Shown: piece after piece, positions 1 through 5,593 of the stretch
Position numbering within the stretch: position 1 is the first letter of the stretch
Layout: the number at the start of each line of letters is the position of its first letter
Source of the DNA: Actinomycetota bacterium
GTDB lineage: Bacteria; Actinomycetota; Actinomycetes; Nanopelagicales; Nanopelagicaceae
Direction: 5' to 3'
DNA: 5,593 bases
NCBI GenBank assembly: GCA_947488645.1
Contig: CANLAC010000079.1
Span: 1-5,593, forward strand
Made by a program: the position numbers and the translations under genes
The notes under the pieces: generated by a model
What the model was told of the DNA's origin: nothing
What the model saw: only the letters and a program-made list of their open reading frames with translations
The model's database searches: none

Positions 1-2
1 TC

Positions 3-593
3 CCAGCAGAGTTCCACTCACAAACAGGTGTTGAAGCAGCGATGACGATTTATCACCAGATGCAGGCAGCCGGAAAGACATCTGATGACATAAAGAAAGT
101 CACCATTCGCACCCATGAGGCATGTATCCGCATCATTGATAAAAAGGGACCGCTAAATAACCCAGCAGATCGCGATCACTGTATTCAATACATGACGGCG
201 GTTCCCTTTATCTTTGGTCGTTTAACTGCACGTGATTACGAAGATGACATCGCAGCTGATCCACGCATTGATGCCTTGCGCGAGAAGATCGTGTGCGTTG
301 AAGATGCTAGCTACACAGCTGACTATCACGACCCAGGAAAGCGTTCTATTGCTAATGCAATAACAGTTGAATTCAATGATGGCAGCTCATTTGATGAGGT
401 AGCAGTTGAGTACCCACTGGGTCATGCACGCCGCCGCGTTGAGGGAATCCCGCTACTTATTGAAAAGTTCAAGACCAACTTGGCGCGTATTTACGATGCT
501 GATAAGCAAAAGAAGATCGCAGAGCTGTGTCTTGATTACAACAAACTATCTGCCACACCAGTAAATGAGTTTATGGATTTGATGGCTCTTTAA
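3..593 (+). CDS. prpD: 2-methylcitrate dehydratase PrpD, C-terminal part (5' end outside window)
   Basis: PrpD dehydrates 2-methylcitrate to 2-methylaconitate in the cytoplasmic methylcitrate cycle, which turns propionyl-CoA into pyruvate and succinate. The frame is already open at base 3 and reads PAEFHSQTGVEAA before the first ATG at 42, so that ATG is internal and the gene runs in from upstream. About 196 residues are visible; bacterial PrpD proteins are usually about 480 residues, so roughly the last 40 percent is present. The stretch is strongly PrpD-like in my memory of the family: TIRTHEACIRIIDKKGPLNN, then NPADRDHCIQYM, FGRLTARDYEDD, DPRIDALREKI, TADYHDPGKR, VEYPLGHARRR and EGIPLLIEKFKTNLAR. 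It belongs to the MmgE/PrpD superfamily, and these motifs favour true PrpD over other members. The TAA stop overlaps the next start as TAATG, which suggests translational coupling to the helicase. prpB and prpC are not in the window and may lie upstream. Confidence 0.94.
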   Translation, partial: PAEFHSQTGVEAAMTIYHQMQAAGKTSDDIKKVTIRTHEACIRIIDKKGPLNNPADRDHCIQYMTAVPFIFGRLTARDYEDDIAADPRIDALREKIVCVEDASYTADYHDPGKRSIANAITVEFNDGSSFDEVAVEYPLGHARRRVEGIPLLIEKFKTNLARIYDADKQKKIAELCLDYNKLSATPVNEFMDLMAL

Positions 594-2584
594 TGAGCGA
601 TATGTCAGCAAAGGTGCGCAAGGCACTTGATGTTGCCGTAGAAGCTATTGGTGGTTCAGCCCGTGAGGGCCAGATTGAGATGGCAGAGGCTGTTGCAAAT
701 GCATTAACTAATCGTCATCACTTAATGGTTCAAGCAGGTACTGGCACCGGAAAATCACTTGCCTATCTCATCCCTGGAATTGTTCATGGCAGAAAGGTAT
801 TGGTTGCAACTGCAACTCTTGCCTTGCAGCGCCAGTTAGTAGATCGCGATCTACCGGCTGTTGTGCCAGCACTTGAAAAAGAGTTAGGCCGCGAGATTTC
901 CTATGCCATCTATAAAGGCGTTGGCAACTATGTGTGTTTACAAAAGATGAATAGTGATGAGATTGACCCCGATGGTGAGTTAGTCATGGAGGTTTCATCC
1001 CTGGAAAAAGATGCCAAACGATTAATTGCCTGGGCTAAAACTCCAGGGGTTTCAGGTGATCGCGATGATGCCCCTGAAGTAGATCGCAGAGTGTGGGCGG
1101 CAAATAGTGTTTCAGGGCGTGAGTGCGTAGGCGCAGATGTGTGCGCTTTTGGCTCTCAGTGCTTTGCCGCAAATGCCAAAGCAAGAGCCCAGAGCGCAGA
1201 CATTGTCGTTACCAATCACACGCTCTTGGCAATTGAAATTGTAGATTCACATCCAATCTTGCCTGAGCGAGATTGTGTGATTTTGGATGAAGCACATGAA
1301 TTCATGGATCGTGCTACCCAAGCTGTTACAGATGAGCTAACTAGTAACAGAGTTTTGCGCGCTGCTGCCATGGCCAGAAAGTTCATGCCGGGCAAGCTTT
1401 CAGATGCTTTTCATAAATCAGCAAATGATTTCCATGAATCGATGGTTGATTACGGCGAATCAGTAAAGGCTGAGTTCGGTACCCAAGGTCGCCTGGAAGA
1501 AATACCGCAATCACTTGAGTTTTCTATCCGCAAAGTCATGGAAGCATCAAAGGCCATCATTCAATTCATGTCTGCAGATGATGAAATCATCGATACTGAT
1601 GGCTTGGCAGAGCGTGCTCGAGTCAAGGGCGCTGTTAGCGAGATTGCAACGACAGCAACCACGCTTCTTAAAATGGGCGATGGACTCGTGCTGTGGTATG
1701 AACCAACTTTTTCCACACTTTATTTGGCGCCATTGTCAGTTTCAGAAGTGTTGCGGGAGAACTTATTGACCAGAACCCCTGTGATTGCAACCTCTGCCAC
1801 ATTAACTGTGGGAAATGGCTTTGACTCCATGGCAAAGAGCATTGGCTTTTTGGTCAATGAAGAGATGAGCGCTGAAGTAAAAGAGGGCGAAGTAGATCCA
1901 GCAAATGTGCAGATGCTAGATGTGGGAAGTCCATTTGATTTTGCTAATCAAGGCGTTTTATATATGCCTAAGCATTTGCCAGAACCTGGCCGTGACGGCC
2001 CAAGCCAAGAGGTATTAACAGAACTCGGTGAGTTAATTGATGCTGCAGGTGGTCGCACACTCGCACTCTTTTCTTCCTGGCGCGGTGTTGAGGCAGCAGA
2101 TCTTCATCTGCGAAAAGTATTAGCAGAGCTACCAATAAAGATCATTACACAAAAGCGTGGAGATGCTGTTGGGCCGCTAGTTTCACGTTTTGAAAAAGAT
2201 GAAACCTCTATTTTGATTGGCACGATGTCACTGTGGCAGGGTGTTGATGTGCCAGGAAACAGTTGTATTTTGGTTGCAATCGATCGCATTCCATTCCCGC
2301 GTCCTGATGAACCAGTGATGAGTGCGCGCGCGGCGCAGGCAGATGCAAAAGGTGGCAGTGGATTTATGCAGGTTTCTCTGCCGAGAGCAGCTCTATTATT
2401 GGCACAGGGCACAGGACGCTTGATTCGATCTGTTGATGATCGGGGAGTTGTTGCAATTTTAGATTCACGCATTGTGACTAAGCGATATGGAAGTGTGTTG
2501 CTCAATTCAATGCCACCGCTCTGGAGAACCTCAGATCCAGCAGTTGTTCGTGATTCGCTAAAGCGTCTTAAGGAGACCTTGTAG
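593..2584 (+). CDS. dinG: DinG/YoaA-type iron-sulfur ATP-dependent DNA helicase
   Basis: This is a superfamily 2, XPD-like helicase of 663 residues, a normal length for the DinG/YoaA family. Such enzymes unwind DNA 5' to 3' and help resolve R-loops, forked structures and repair intermediates. Visible motifs in order: Walker A AGTGTGKS (48-55), motif Ia VATATLALQRQ (71-81), the DEAH box (232-235), SAT motif ATSATLT (399-405), motif V GTMSLWQGVDVPG (543-555) and motif VI QGTGRLIR (605-612). Four cysteines between Walker A and DEAH, at 115 (GNYVC), 178, 184 and 190, have the spacing C-x62-C-x5-C-x5-C expected of the DinG 4Fe-4S cluster. The first ATG is chosen because it overlaps the prpD stop (TAATG); an ATG three codons later is possible. 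No strong Shine-Dalgarno site is seen, which fits coupled translation. The 3' end overlaps the convergent NUDIX gene by 27 bases. Family assignment is firm; DinG versus YoaA subtype is not. Confidence 0.93.
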   Translation: MSDMSAKVRKALDVAVEAIGGSAREGQIEMAEAVANALTNRHHLMVQAGTGTGKSLAYLIPGIVHGRKVLVATATLALQRQLVDRDLPAVVPALEKELGREISYAIYKGVGNYVCLQKMNSDEIDPDGELVMEVSSLEKDAKRLIAWAKTPGVSGDRDDAPEVDRRVWAANSVSGRECVGADVCAFGSQCFAANAKARAQSADIVVTNHTLLAIEIVDSHPILPERDCVILDEAHEFMDRATQAVTDELTSNRVLRAAAMARKFMPGKLSDAFHKSANDFHESMVDYGESVKAEFGTQGRLEEIPQSLEFSIRKVMEASKAIIQFMSADDEIIDTDGLAERARVKGAVSEIATTATTLLKMGDGLVLWYEPTFSTLYLAPLSVSEVLRENLLTRTPVIATSATLTVGNGFDSMAKSIGFLVNEEMSAEVKEGEVDPANVQMLDVGSPFDFANQGVLYMPKHLPEPGRDGPSQEVLTELGELIDAAGGRTLALFSSWRGVEAADLHLRKVLAELPIKIITQKRGDAVGPLVSRFEKDETSILIGTMSLWQGVDVPGNSCILVAIDRIPFPRPDEPVMSARAAQADAKGGSGFMQVSLPRAALLLAQGTGRLIRSVDDRGVVAILDSRIVTKRYGSVLLNSMPPLWRTSDPAVVRDSLKRLKETL

Positions 2585-3013
2585 TTCTGGCCAAGATTTT
2601 GCAAAGCTGGGATGTAAAGGAAGTTCTGCAACTTTTTCAATAGCTACCCAGCGCACTTCATGGGATTCATCATTTACTTCGCGGGCAACTAATCCTTCTT
2701 CTGCCCGCGCAATAACGGTGTCATATTTCCAGGTTCCGTGATCATCGGTAAATGTGTGAAGCGGAGTGAGCAACTGTGTATCGATTCCAGTTTCCTCAAT
2801 CGCTTCACGAAAGGCACCTTCAATAGTGCTTTCATGAGAATCACGAGCACCACCTGGAATTCCCCAGGTGTCACCGTTATGCACCCACGGGGCGCGGTGT
2901 TGTAACAAGATTTCATTTCCGCGAAGAATCAAGATTCCTGCAGCACCATTGATGCCCCAGTGCTTATTGCCGCAGGCACATTCGACCCATCCATCACCAT
3001 CGCGCGCTGCCAT
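2558..3013 (-). CDS. NUDIX hydrolase (8-oxo-dGTP diphosphatase-like)
   Basis: This 151-residue protein carries a complete Nudix box at residues 55-77. G55, E61, R69, E70, E73, E74 and G76 fit the consensus G-x5-E-x7-R-E-U-x-E-E-x-G-U, so the metal-binding catalytic helix is intact. NUDIX enzymes cleave nucleoside diphosphates linked to another group. The overall form, with HRAPWVHNGDTWGIPGG ahead of the box, resembles MutT/8-oxo-dGTP or ADP-ribose hydrolases, but the substrate cannot be read from sequence. The N-terminus has CACGNKHWG (13-20 region), a short Cys/His segment common in actinobacterial NUDIX proteins and possibly a reduced zinc-binding stub. The ATG at 3013 is preferred because this segment lies just inside it. 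Upstream there is only a weak AGG (in CTAGGAAC), so the message may be leaderless or poorly initiated. It converges on the helicase gene and diverges from the PKD gene. Confidence 0.92.
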   Translation of the reverse strand: MAARDGDGWVECACGNKHWGINGAAGILILRGNEILLQHRAPWVHNGDTWGIPGGARDSHESTIEGAFREAIEETGIDTQLLTPLHTFTDDHGTWKYDTVIARAEEGLVAREVNDESHEVRWVAIEKVAELPLHPSFAKSWPELQGLLKTL

Positions 3014-3080
3014 GTTCCTAGCCTGTCACAACTATCCACAGTTAGTGCAATGACCTCCAGTTCGGTCATCGCTGCAATTT

Positions 3081-3812
3081 ATGGTGCCGCACATGGTCAT
3101 AATATTTCTGAGTCTGGCACTTGTTTTCTCTGGCATGCAGGTAGCTGTAGCCGATCAGTGTCAGGAGAGCGCCTGCATCACTGTTTATACCGATGACAAT
3201 CAAATCATCATAGAAGCCCGCAAGGGCAATACAACGGTGAAGAAAACTATTGCGCAAGCTCCAAAAAAGGCTGCAGTAAAGGTAGCGCCTAAGCCAAGGG
3301 CTGTGCCTTTGTTTTTCCCACCAGTTGCACAGCCAGCTGTTAAAAAACCAACAGTAAAACGCACCTATAAGCCACGAATCAAAAAGGCTGTGACCAAGGT
3401 CAACTTGAGTGATCGATTAACAAAGATGGTTCCGACAGCAGGTGTTGCATATCAACCTGAATTTGAACCATTAGTGCAGGTGCCGGTGTATTTCTGGTGT
3501 GACCTACCAACGTTTTTCCAAAGCAGAGTCGACATTATCGGTGAAGTTGTAGATGTGGCACTTCGTCCTTCTTTCCTCTGGAGTTTTGGTGACGGCAGCG
3601 TTTACGCCACTACCGAAAACGGCGGCCCGTATCCGGCCGGCACCATCCATCACACCTATAAGCAGCCAGGCACCTATCAAGTCTCACTACTTACAACCTG
3701 GAATGGCACCTACACACATAACGCAGCTGCTCGCGCAGTTACCGGCACTGTCAAAAAAGTATCCATTGCACTGATCACCATCGTCAACGCACCTACTACC
3801 TTCAAAGGATAA
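3081..3812 (+). CDS. Secreted PKD-domain protein with basic linker
   Basis: The 243-residue product starts with a plausible Sec signal peptide. Residues 6-23 are hydrophobic (VIIFLSLALVFSG) and an A-V-A motif at 22-24 precedes D25, a good signal peptidase I site. The mature protein has three parts. First is a small region with C27 and C32. Next, about 53-106, is a Lys/Pro/Ala/Val-rich basic linker with repeats such as KKAAVKVAPKP and KKPTVKRTYKP. Last is a C-terminal domain whose WSFGDGS (167-173), HHTYKQPGTYQVSLLTTW (190-207) and final beta-strand segment are typical of PKD immunoglobulin-like folds. It has no LPxTG motif and no C-terminal membrane helix, so it is probably periplasmic-space, wall-associated or secreted. 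The linker could bind anionic wall polymers (inference). ATG 3081 and ATG 3093 are both possible starts; the second gives a shorter n-region. No Shine-Dalgarno site is visible at either. It is six bases ahead of the DUF4192-type gene and probably co-transcribed. Function unknown. Confidence 0.85.
   Translation: MVPHMVIIFLSLALVFSGMQVAVADQCQESACITVYTDDNQIIIEARKGNTTVKKTIAQAPKKAAVKVAPKPRAVPLFFPPVAQPAVKKPTVKRTYKPRIKKAVTKVNLSDRLTKMVPTAGVAYQPEFEPLVQVPVYFWCDLPTFFQSRVDIIGEVVDVALRPSFLWSFGDGSVYATTENGGPYPAGTIHHTYKQPGTYQVSLLTTWNGTYTHNAAARAVTGTVKKVSIALITIVNAPTTFKG
3803..3809 (+). promoter_or_regulatory. Ribosome binding site for the DUF4192-type gene
   Basis: The purine run CAAAGGA lies just before the PKD stop codon, and AGGA ends 9 bases before the ATG at 3819. 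It is a clear Shine-Dalgarno site, unlike the neighbouring genes that lack one. It overlaps the last codons of the upstream gene, supporting a two-gene operon. Confidence 0.7.
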
Positions 3813-3818
3813 GAAACC

Positions 3819-4367
3819 ATGACTACTGAAAACACCTATGTAAGTATCACAGCCCTTGCACTTGCAACAGATCCGGAATTTATAGAAAGTGTTAATACCT
3901 TTGCATTGCCGGTAGATAGTCCAGATCTCAATCTGCTCCAGCGAGATGGAGCAACAGCTGTTATTGATTTAGCGATGCAGTTTGCAGATCGTGGCTATAA
4001 CTGCGATGTGGAGTTGATGTCTCAGGTCATTGGTCGCCTTTCAGATATTCAGGTGCGTGATTTTGCGATGGGCACCCACAACGCAGAAACCTTTGATACT
4101 TACTGGAACATGTGGCTCTATCTTGTGCGCATTGCTCCTGATGGTTTTGTTGCACCCGTTGCCTGTCTTTTTGCCACCTTGGCATATGAACGTGGCGATA
4201 ATGAACTTGCCTATCGGGCGTTGGATCGAGCAACAGTTGATGATCCCAAGTACGCGTTGACCATTTTGTTGCGTAGAGTCTTTGGTTCAGGCTGGCCCGC
4301 TGCAGCTTTTGCTGCAATGCGCCTTGAACTGCACCCCAAAGTGACGGCTGGGATTTTTGAAGGGTAG
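3819..4367 (+). CDS. DUF4192-type protein, short form
   Basis: The product has 182 residues and looks like the C-terminal part of DUF4192, an actinobacterial family of unknown function. The resemblance is strongest at about 104-145: RIAPDGFVAPVA, then LFATLAYERGDNELAYRALD, then DDPKY. This matches the family pattern of an (A)P-x-(V/A)AP segment, an A(A/Y)xxGDxxLA helix pair and a DPxY(S/A)L motif. The earlier LSDIQVRDFAM (about 74-84) also fits the family's L-x-D-x-x-(L/V)RD helix. It is predicted soluble, largely helical, with no signal peptide or membrane segment. DUF4192 proteins I recall are commonly around 350 residues or more, so the N-terminal half seems to be missing; the clean start with a Shine-Dalgarno site argues for a reduced protein rather than a broken gene. 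The -10 box of the downstream metX unit lies just after its stop. Family call is from memory of the motif pattern; the role is unknown. Confidence 0.72.
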   Translation: MTTENTYVSITALALATDPEFIESVNTFALPVDSPDLNLLQRDGATAVIDLAMQFADRGYNCDVELMSQVIGRLSDIQVRDFAMGTHNAETFDTYWNMWLYLVRIAPDGFVAPVACLFATLAYERGDNELAYRALDRATVDDPKYALTILLRRVFGSGWPAAAFAAMRLELHPKVTAGIFEG

Positions 4368-4371
4368 TCGC

Positions 4372-4377
4372 TAGAAT
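4372..4377 (+). promoter_or_regulatory. Putative -10 promoter element of the metX riboswitch transcript
   Basis: TAGAAT matches the -10 consensus TATAAT at five of six positions. Transcription starting about seven bases downstream would begin near G4384, the first base of the first riboswitch helix, which is where a riboswitch leader should start. No good -35 hexamer is seen at normal spacing; that region lies in the end of the upstream gene. The call rests on this one box and its position. Confidence 0.5.
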
Positions 4378-4383
4378 TACACC

Positions 4384-4486
4384 GTTCACGAGTCCTACGT
4401 ATTAGCCCCGGCTTAGTAGGCGGCAACCCTCCACCGCGGCGGGGTGCTCCGGGTGACGAACAGGTCGCTACGGCGGCAAGTGCGGT
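4384..4486 (+). promoter_or_regulatory. SAM-IV riboswitch (S-adenosylmethionine aptamer)
   Basis: The leader carries the conserved SAM-IV core known from actinobacterial methionine genes: GCCCCGGCTTAGTAGGC, GGCAACCCTCC, then GGGGTGCTCCGGGTGA. Helices can be drawn directly. P1 pairs GTTC (4384-4387) with GAAC (4458-4461). P2 pairs CCTAC (4394-4398) with GTAGG (4416-4420). P3 pairs ACCC (4426-4429) with GGGT (4442-4445). A 3' hairpin pairs GTCGC (4464-4468) with GCGGC (4473-4477), capped by a TACG loop. A pseudoknot can form between ACCGC in the P3 loop (4433-4437) and GCGGT (4482-4486). SAM-IV shares its binding core with SAM-I but has different outer helices. The metX Shine-Dalgarno site begins three bases after the pseudoknot, and no intrinsic terminator is visible before metX. 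SAM binding therefore probably blocks ribosome access rather than ending transcription (inference). Confidence 0.93.
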
Positions 4487-4488
4487 TT

Positions 4489-4493
4489 AAGGA
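4489..4493 (+). promoter_or_regulatory. Ribosome binding site that fixes the metX start
   Basis: AAGGA sits 10 bases before ATG 4504 and immediately after the riboswitch pseudoknot strand. It supports ATG 4504 over the in-frame GTG at 4444, which lies inside the aptamer. Its closeness to the pseudoknot makes it the likely target of SAM-dependent control. Confidence 0.75.
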
Positions 4494-4503
4494 TATTTAT
4501 TTC

Positions 4504-5574
4504 ATGGTTACAGGTGCATGGTTAGAAACTGATGATCCTGGTGAACGAAAGTTCATCAAGATTGGTTTCTTGCTTCTTGAAAACGGTGAAACTTTGCCGG
4601 ATGTCACTATTGCCTATCAAACCTGGGGCGTATTAAACGCAGCCAAAGATAATGCGATTTTAGTTAATCATGCGATGACCGGCTGGTCTGATGTTCCTGG
4701 TTGGTGGCCATCGATGGTTGGCCCAGGATTGCCTTTTGATACGGACAAGTATTTTGTGGTGTGTCCTAATGTGATTGGTGGATGCCAAGGATCAACTGGT
4801 CCATCTTCAATTGCTGCAGATGGCAAGCGTTGGGGTTCAAGATTTCCTGCAGTGACAATCAGAGACATGGTTGCAGCAGAGGTTGCATTTACAGATGCAA
4901 TTGGAATTAAAAAGTATTTACTAGCTGTTGGTCCATCACTGGGTGGAATGCGCGCACTGGAGTGGGCGGTGCAGTTACCAGATCGAGTTGGTGCTATTTG
5001 CACCATCGGATCATCTGCTGTGGCAACAGGAGATCAAATCGGCACAGCATCTATTCAAATCAGAGCGATTAAATCTGATCCTCATTTCAACGCTGGTGAT
5101 TACTACGAGCAAGAAGTGGGACCTGATGAGGGCATGGGTATTGCTCGTCGCATTGCCCACCTGACATATCGAACAGAGGCTGAAATGGACATTCGCTTTG
5201 GTCGACAGCTACAAGGTGATGACACCGGACGCTTTGCTGTTGAGTCTTATTTAGATCACCAGGCAGACAAGTTAGCCAAGCGCTTTGATGCCAACACCTA
5301 CATCGCCCTGACAGAGGCGATGAATAGCCATGACATTGGCAGAGAACGTGGGGGAGTTGCTGCAGCTTTGGCCACAATCCAGGTTCCCATCGTTGCTGTT
5401 TCCATTGATACAGACAGACTCTTCCCACCTCGCCTGCAGGCTGAGATTGCCGAATTAGCCCCTGCAGCAGCCCCGCTAGTCACGATTAGCAGCCCATTTG
5501 GCCATGATGGCTTCCTGGTGGAGGTTGAAAGCGTTGGAAATGTGATCCGAGAGGCTTTAAAACTGGCCAAATAG
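4504..5574 (+). CDS. metX: Homoserine O-acetyltransferase MetX
   Basis: MetX transfers an acyl group, usually acetyl from acetyl-CoA, to homoserine, the committed step toward methionine by the direct sulfhydrylation or transsulfuration route. It is a cytoplasmic alpha/beta hydrolase. From ATG 4504 the protein has 356 residues, normal for the family. Visible landmarks: HAMTG (56-60, oxyanion region), NVIGGCQGSTGPSS (89-102), nucleophile elbow GPSLGGMRALEW with Ser145 (143-154), the YRTEAEMDIRFGRQL region with the family's substrate-tunnel arginine, Asp304 in DTDRLFP, and His334 in GHDGFL. Ser145, Asp304 and His334 are the expected catalytic triad. The elbow has proline where GGS is usual, and the segment after HAMTG is short. 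A GTG at 4444 would add 20 residues but is riboswitch sequence. Acetyl versus succinyl specificity cannot be settled by eye; acetyl is expected in Actinobacteria. Expression is probably repressed by SAM through the leader. Confidence 0.95.
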   Translation: MVTGAWLETDDPGERKFIKIGFLLLENGETLPDVTIAYQTWGVLNAAKDNAILVNHAMTGWSDVPGWWPSMVGPGLPFDTDKYFVVCPNVIGGCQGSTGPSSIAADGKRWGSRFPAVTIRDMVAAEVAFTDAIGIKKYLLAVGPSLGGMRALEWAVQLPDRVGAICTIGSSAVATGDQIGTASIQIRAIKSDPHFNAGDYYEQEVGPDEGMGIARRIAHLTYRTEAEMDIRFGRQLQGDDTGRFAVESYLDHQADKLAKRFDANTYIALTEAMNSHDIGRERGGVAAALATIQVPIVAVSIDTDRLFPPRLQAEIAELAPAAAPLVTISSPFGHDGFLVEVESVGNVIREALKLAK

Positions 5575-5593
5575 GGGTTTTCGATGTGCAATT

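Noticed and set aside
2564..2577. Small inverted repeat GTCT/AGAC at the helicase-NUDIX junction as a terminator
   Set aside because: The stem is only four pairs, inside both coding regions, and has no following T-run.
2104..2640. 178-codon minus-strand open frame inside the helicase gene
   Set aside because: It is antisense to conserved helicase motifs V and VI, and its translation shows no recognisable domain.
2851..2870. Perfect 7-base inverted repeat CACCTGG/CCAGGTG with a 6-base spacer
   Set aside because: It lies in the NUDIX coding sequence over the conserved WGIPGG codons, has no T-run, and is explained by coding constraint.
3032..3040. CTATCCACA, one mismatch from the DnaA box TTATCCACA
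   Set aside because: It is a single imperfect copy with no AT-rich region or cluster, so chance is the simpler explanation.
3014..3080. Promoters in the 67-base divergent spacer between the NUDIX and PKD genes
   Set aside because: Promoters are expected here, but I found no convincing -35/-10 pair on either strand (only GATAGT-like and TAGGAA-like boxes on the minus strand).
4444..4503. GTG start giving metX a 20-residue N-terminal extension
   Set aside because: The bases belong to the SAM-IV aptamer, the GTG has no ribosome binding site, and ATG 4504 has one.
5584..5593. Possible start of a next gene (ATG TGC AAT) with AGGGG about six bases upstream
   Set aside because: Only three codons are in the window, so it cannot be supported or named, though spacing is plausible.

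Overview
The window looks like ordinary chromosome from a low- to mid-GC, streamlined actinobacterium. A freshwater acI-type lineage (Nanopelagicales) would fit, but this is inference. The actinobacterial signals are a SAM-IV riboswitch in front of metX, a DUF4192-type protein, and a NUDIX hydrolase with the N-terminal CxCG...HWG segment common in that phylum. Base composition is far less GC-rich than in Streptomyces or Mycobacterium, and genes are packed with overlaps or very short gaps.

Layout. Bases 1-593 (+) hold the 3' part of prpD (2-methylcitrate dehydratase), cut by the window edge. It is joined through a TAATG stop/start overlap to a complete DinG/YoaA-type iron-sulfur DNA helicase (593-2584, +). 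A NUDIX hydrolase (2558-3013, -) converges on the helicase, and the two reading frames overlap by 27 bases. A 67-base divergent spacer then leads to a two-gene (+) unit: a secreted PKD-domain protein (3081-3812) and a short DUF4192-type protein (3819-4367). A likely -10 box (4372-4377) begins a separate transcription unit. Its leader is a SAM-IV riboswitch (about 4384-4486), followed by a Shine-Dalgarno site and metX (4504-5574), homoserine O-acyltransferase.

How the parts work together. The methylcitrate-cycle enzyme, the DNA-repair helicase, the nucleotide hydrolase, the envelope protein and the methionine enzyme do not form one pathway. The clearest functional logic is the riboswitch and metX: high S-adenosylmethionine should lower production of the enzyme that commits homoserine to methionine. 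The PKD and DUF4192 genes are probably co-transcribed, but no joint role can be read from the sequence. No intergenic stretch exceeds 300 bases. I saw no tRNA, rRNA, CRISPR array, insertion sequence or phage gene, and no convincing sign of an undescribed system. The points most worth a second look are the riboswitch architecture and its effect on the metX start, the reduced DUF4192 protein, and the PKD protein.
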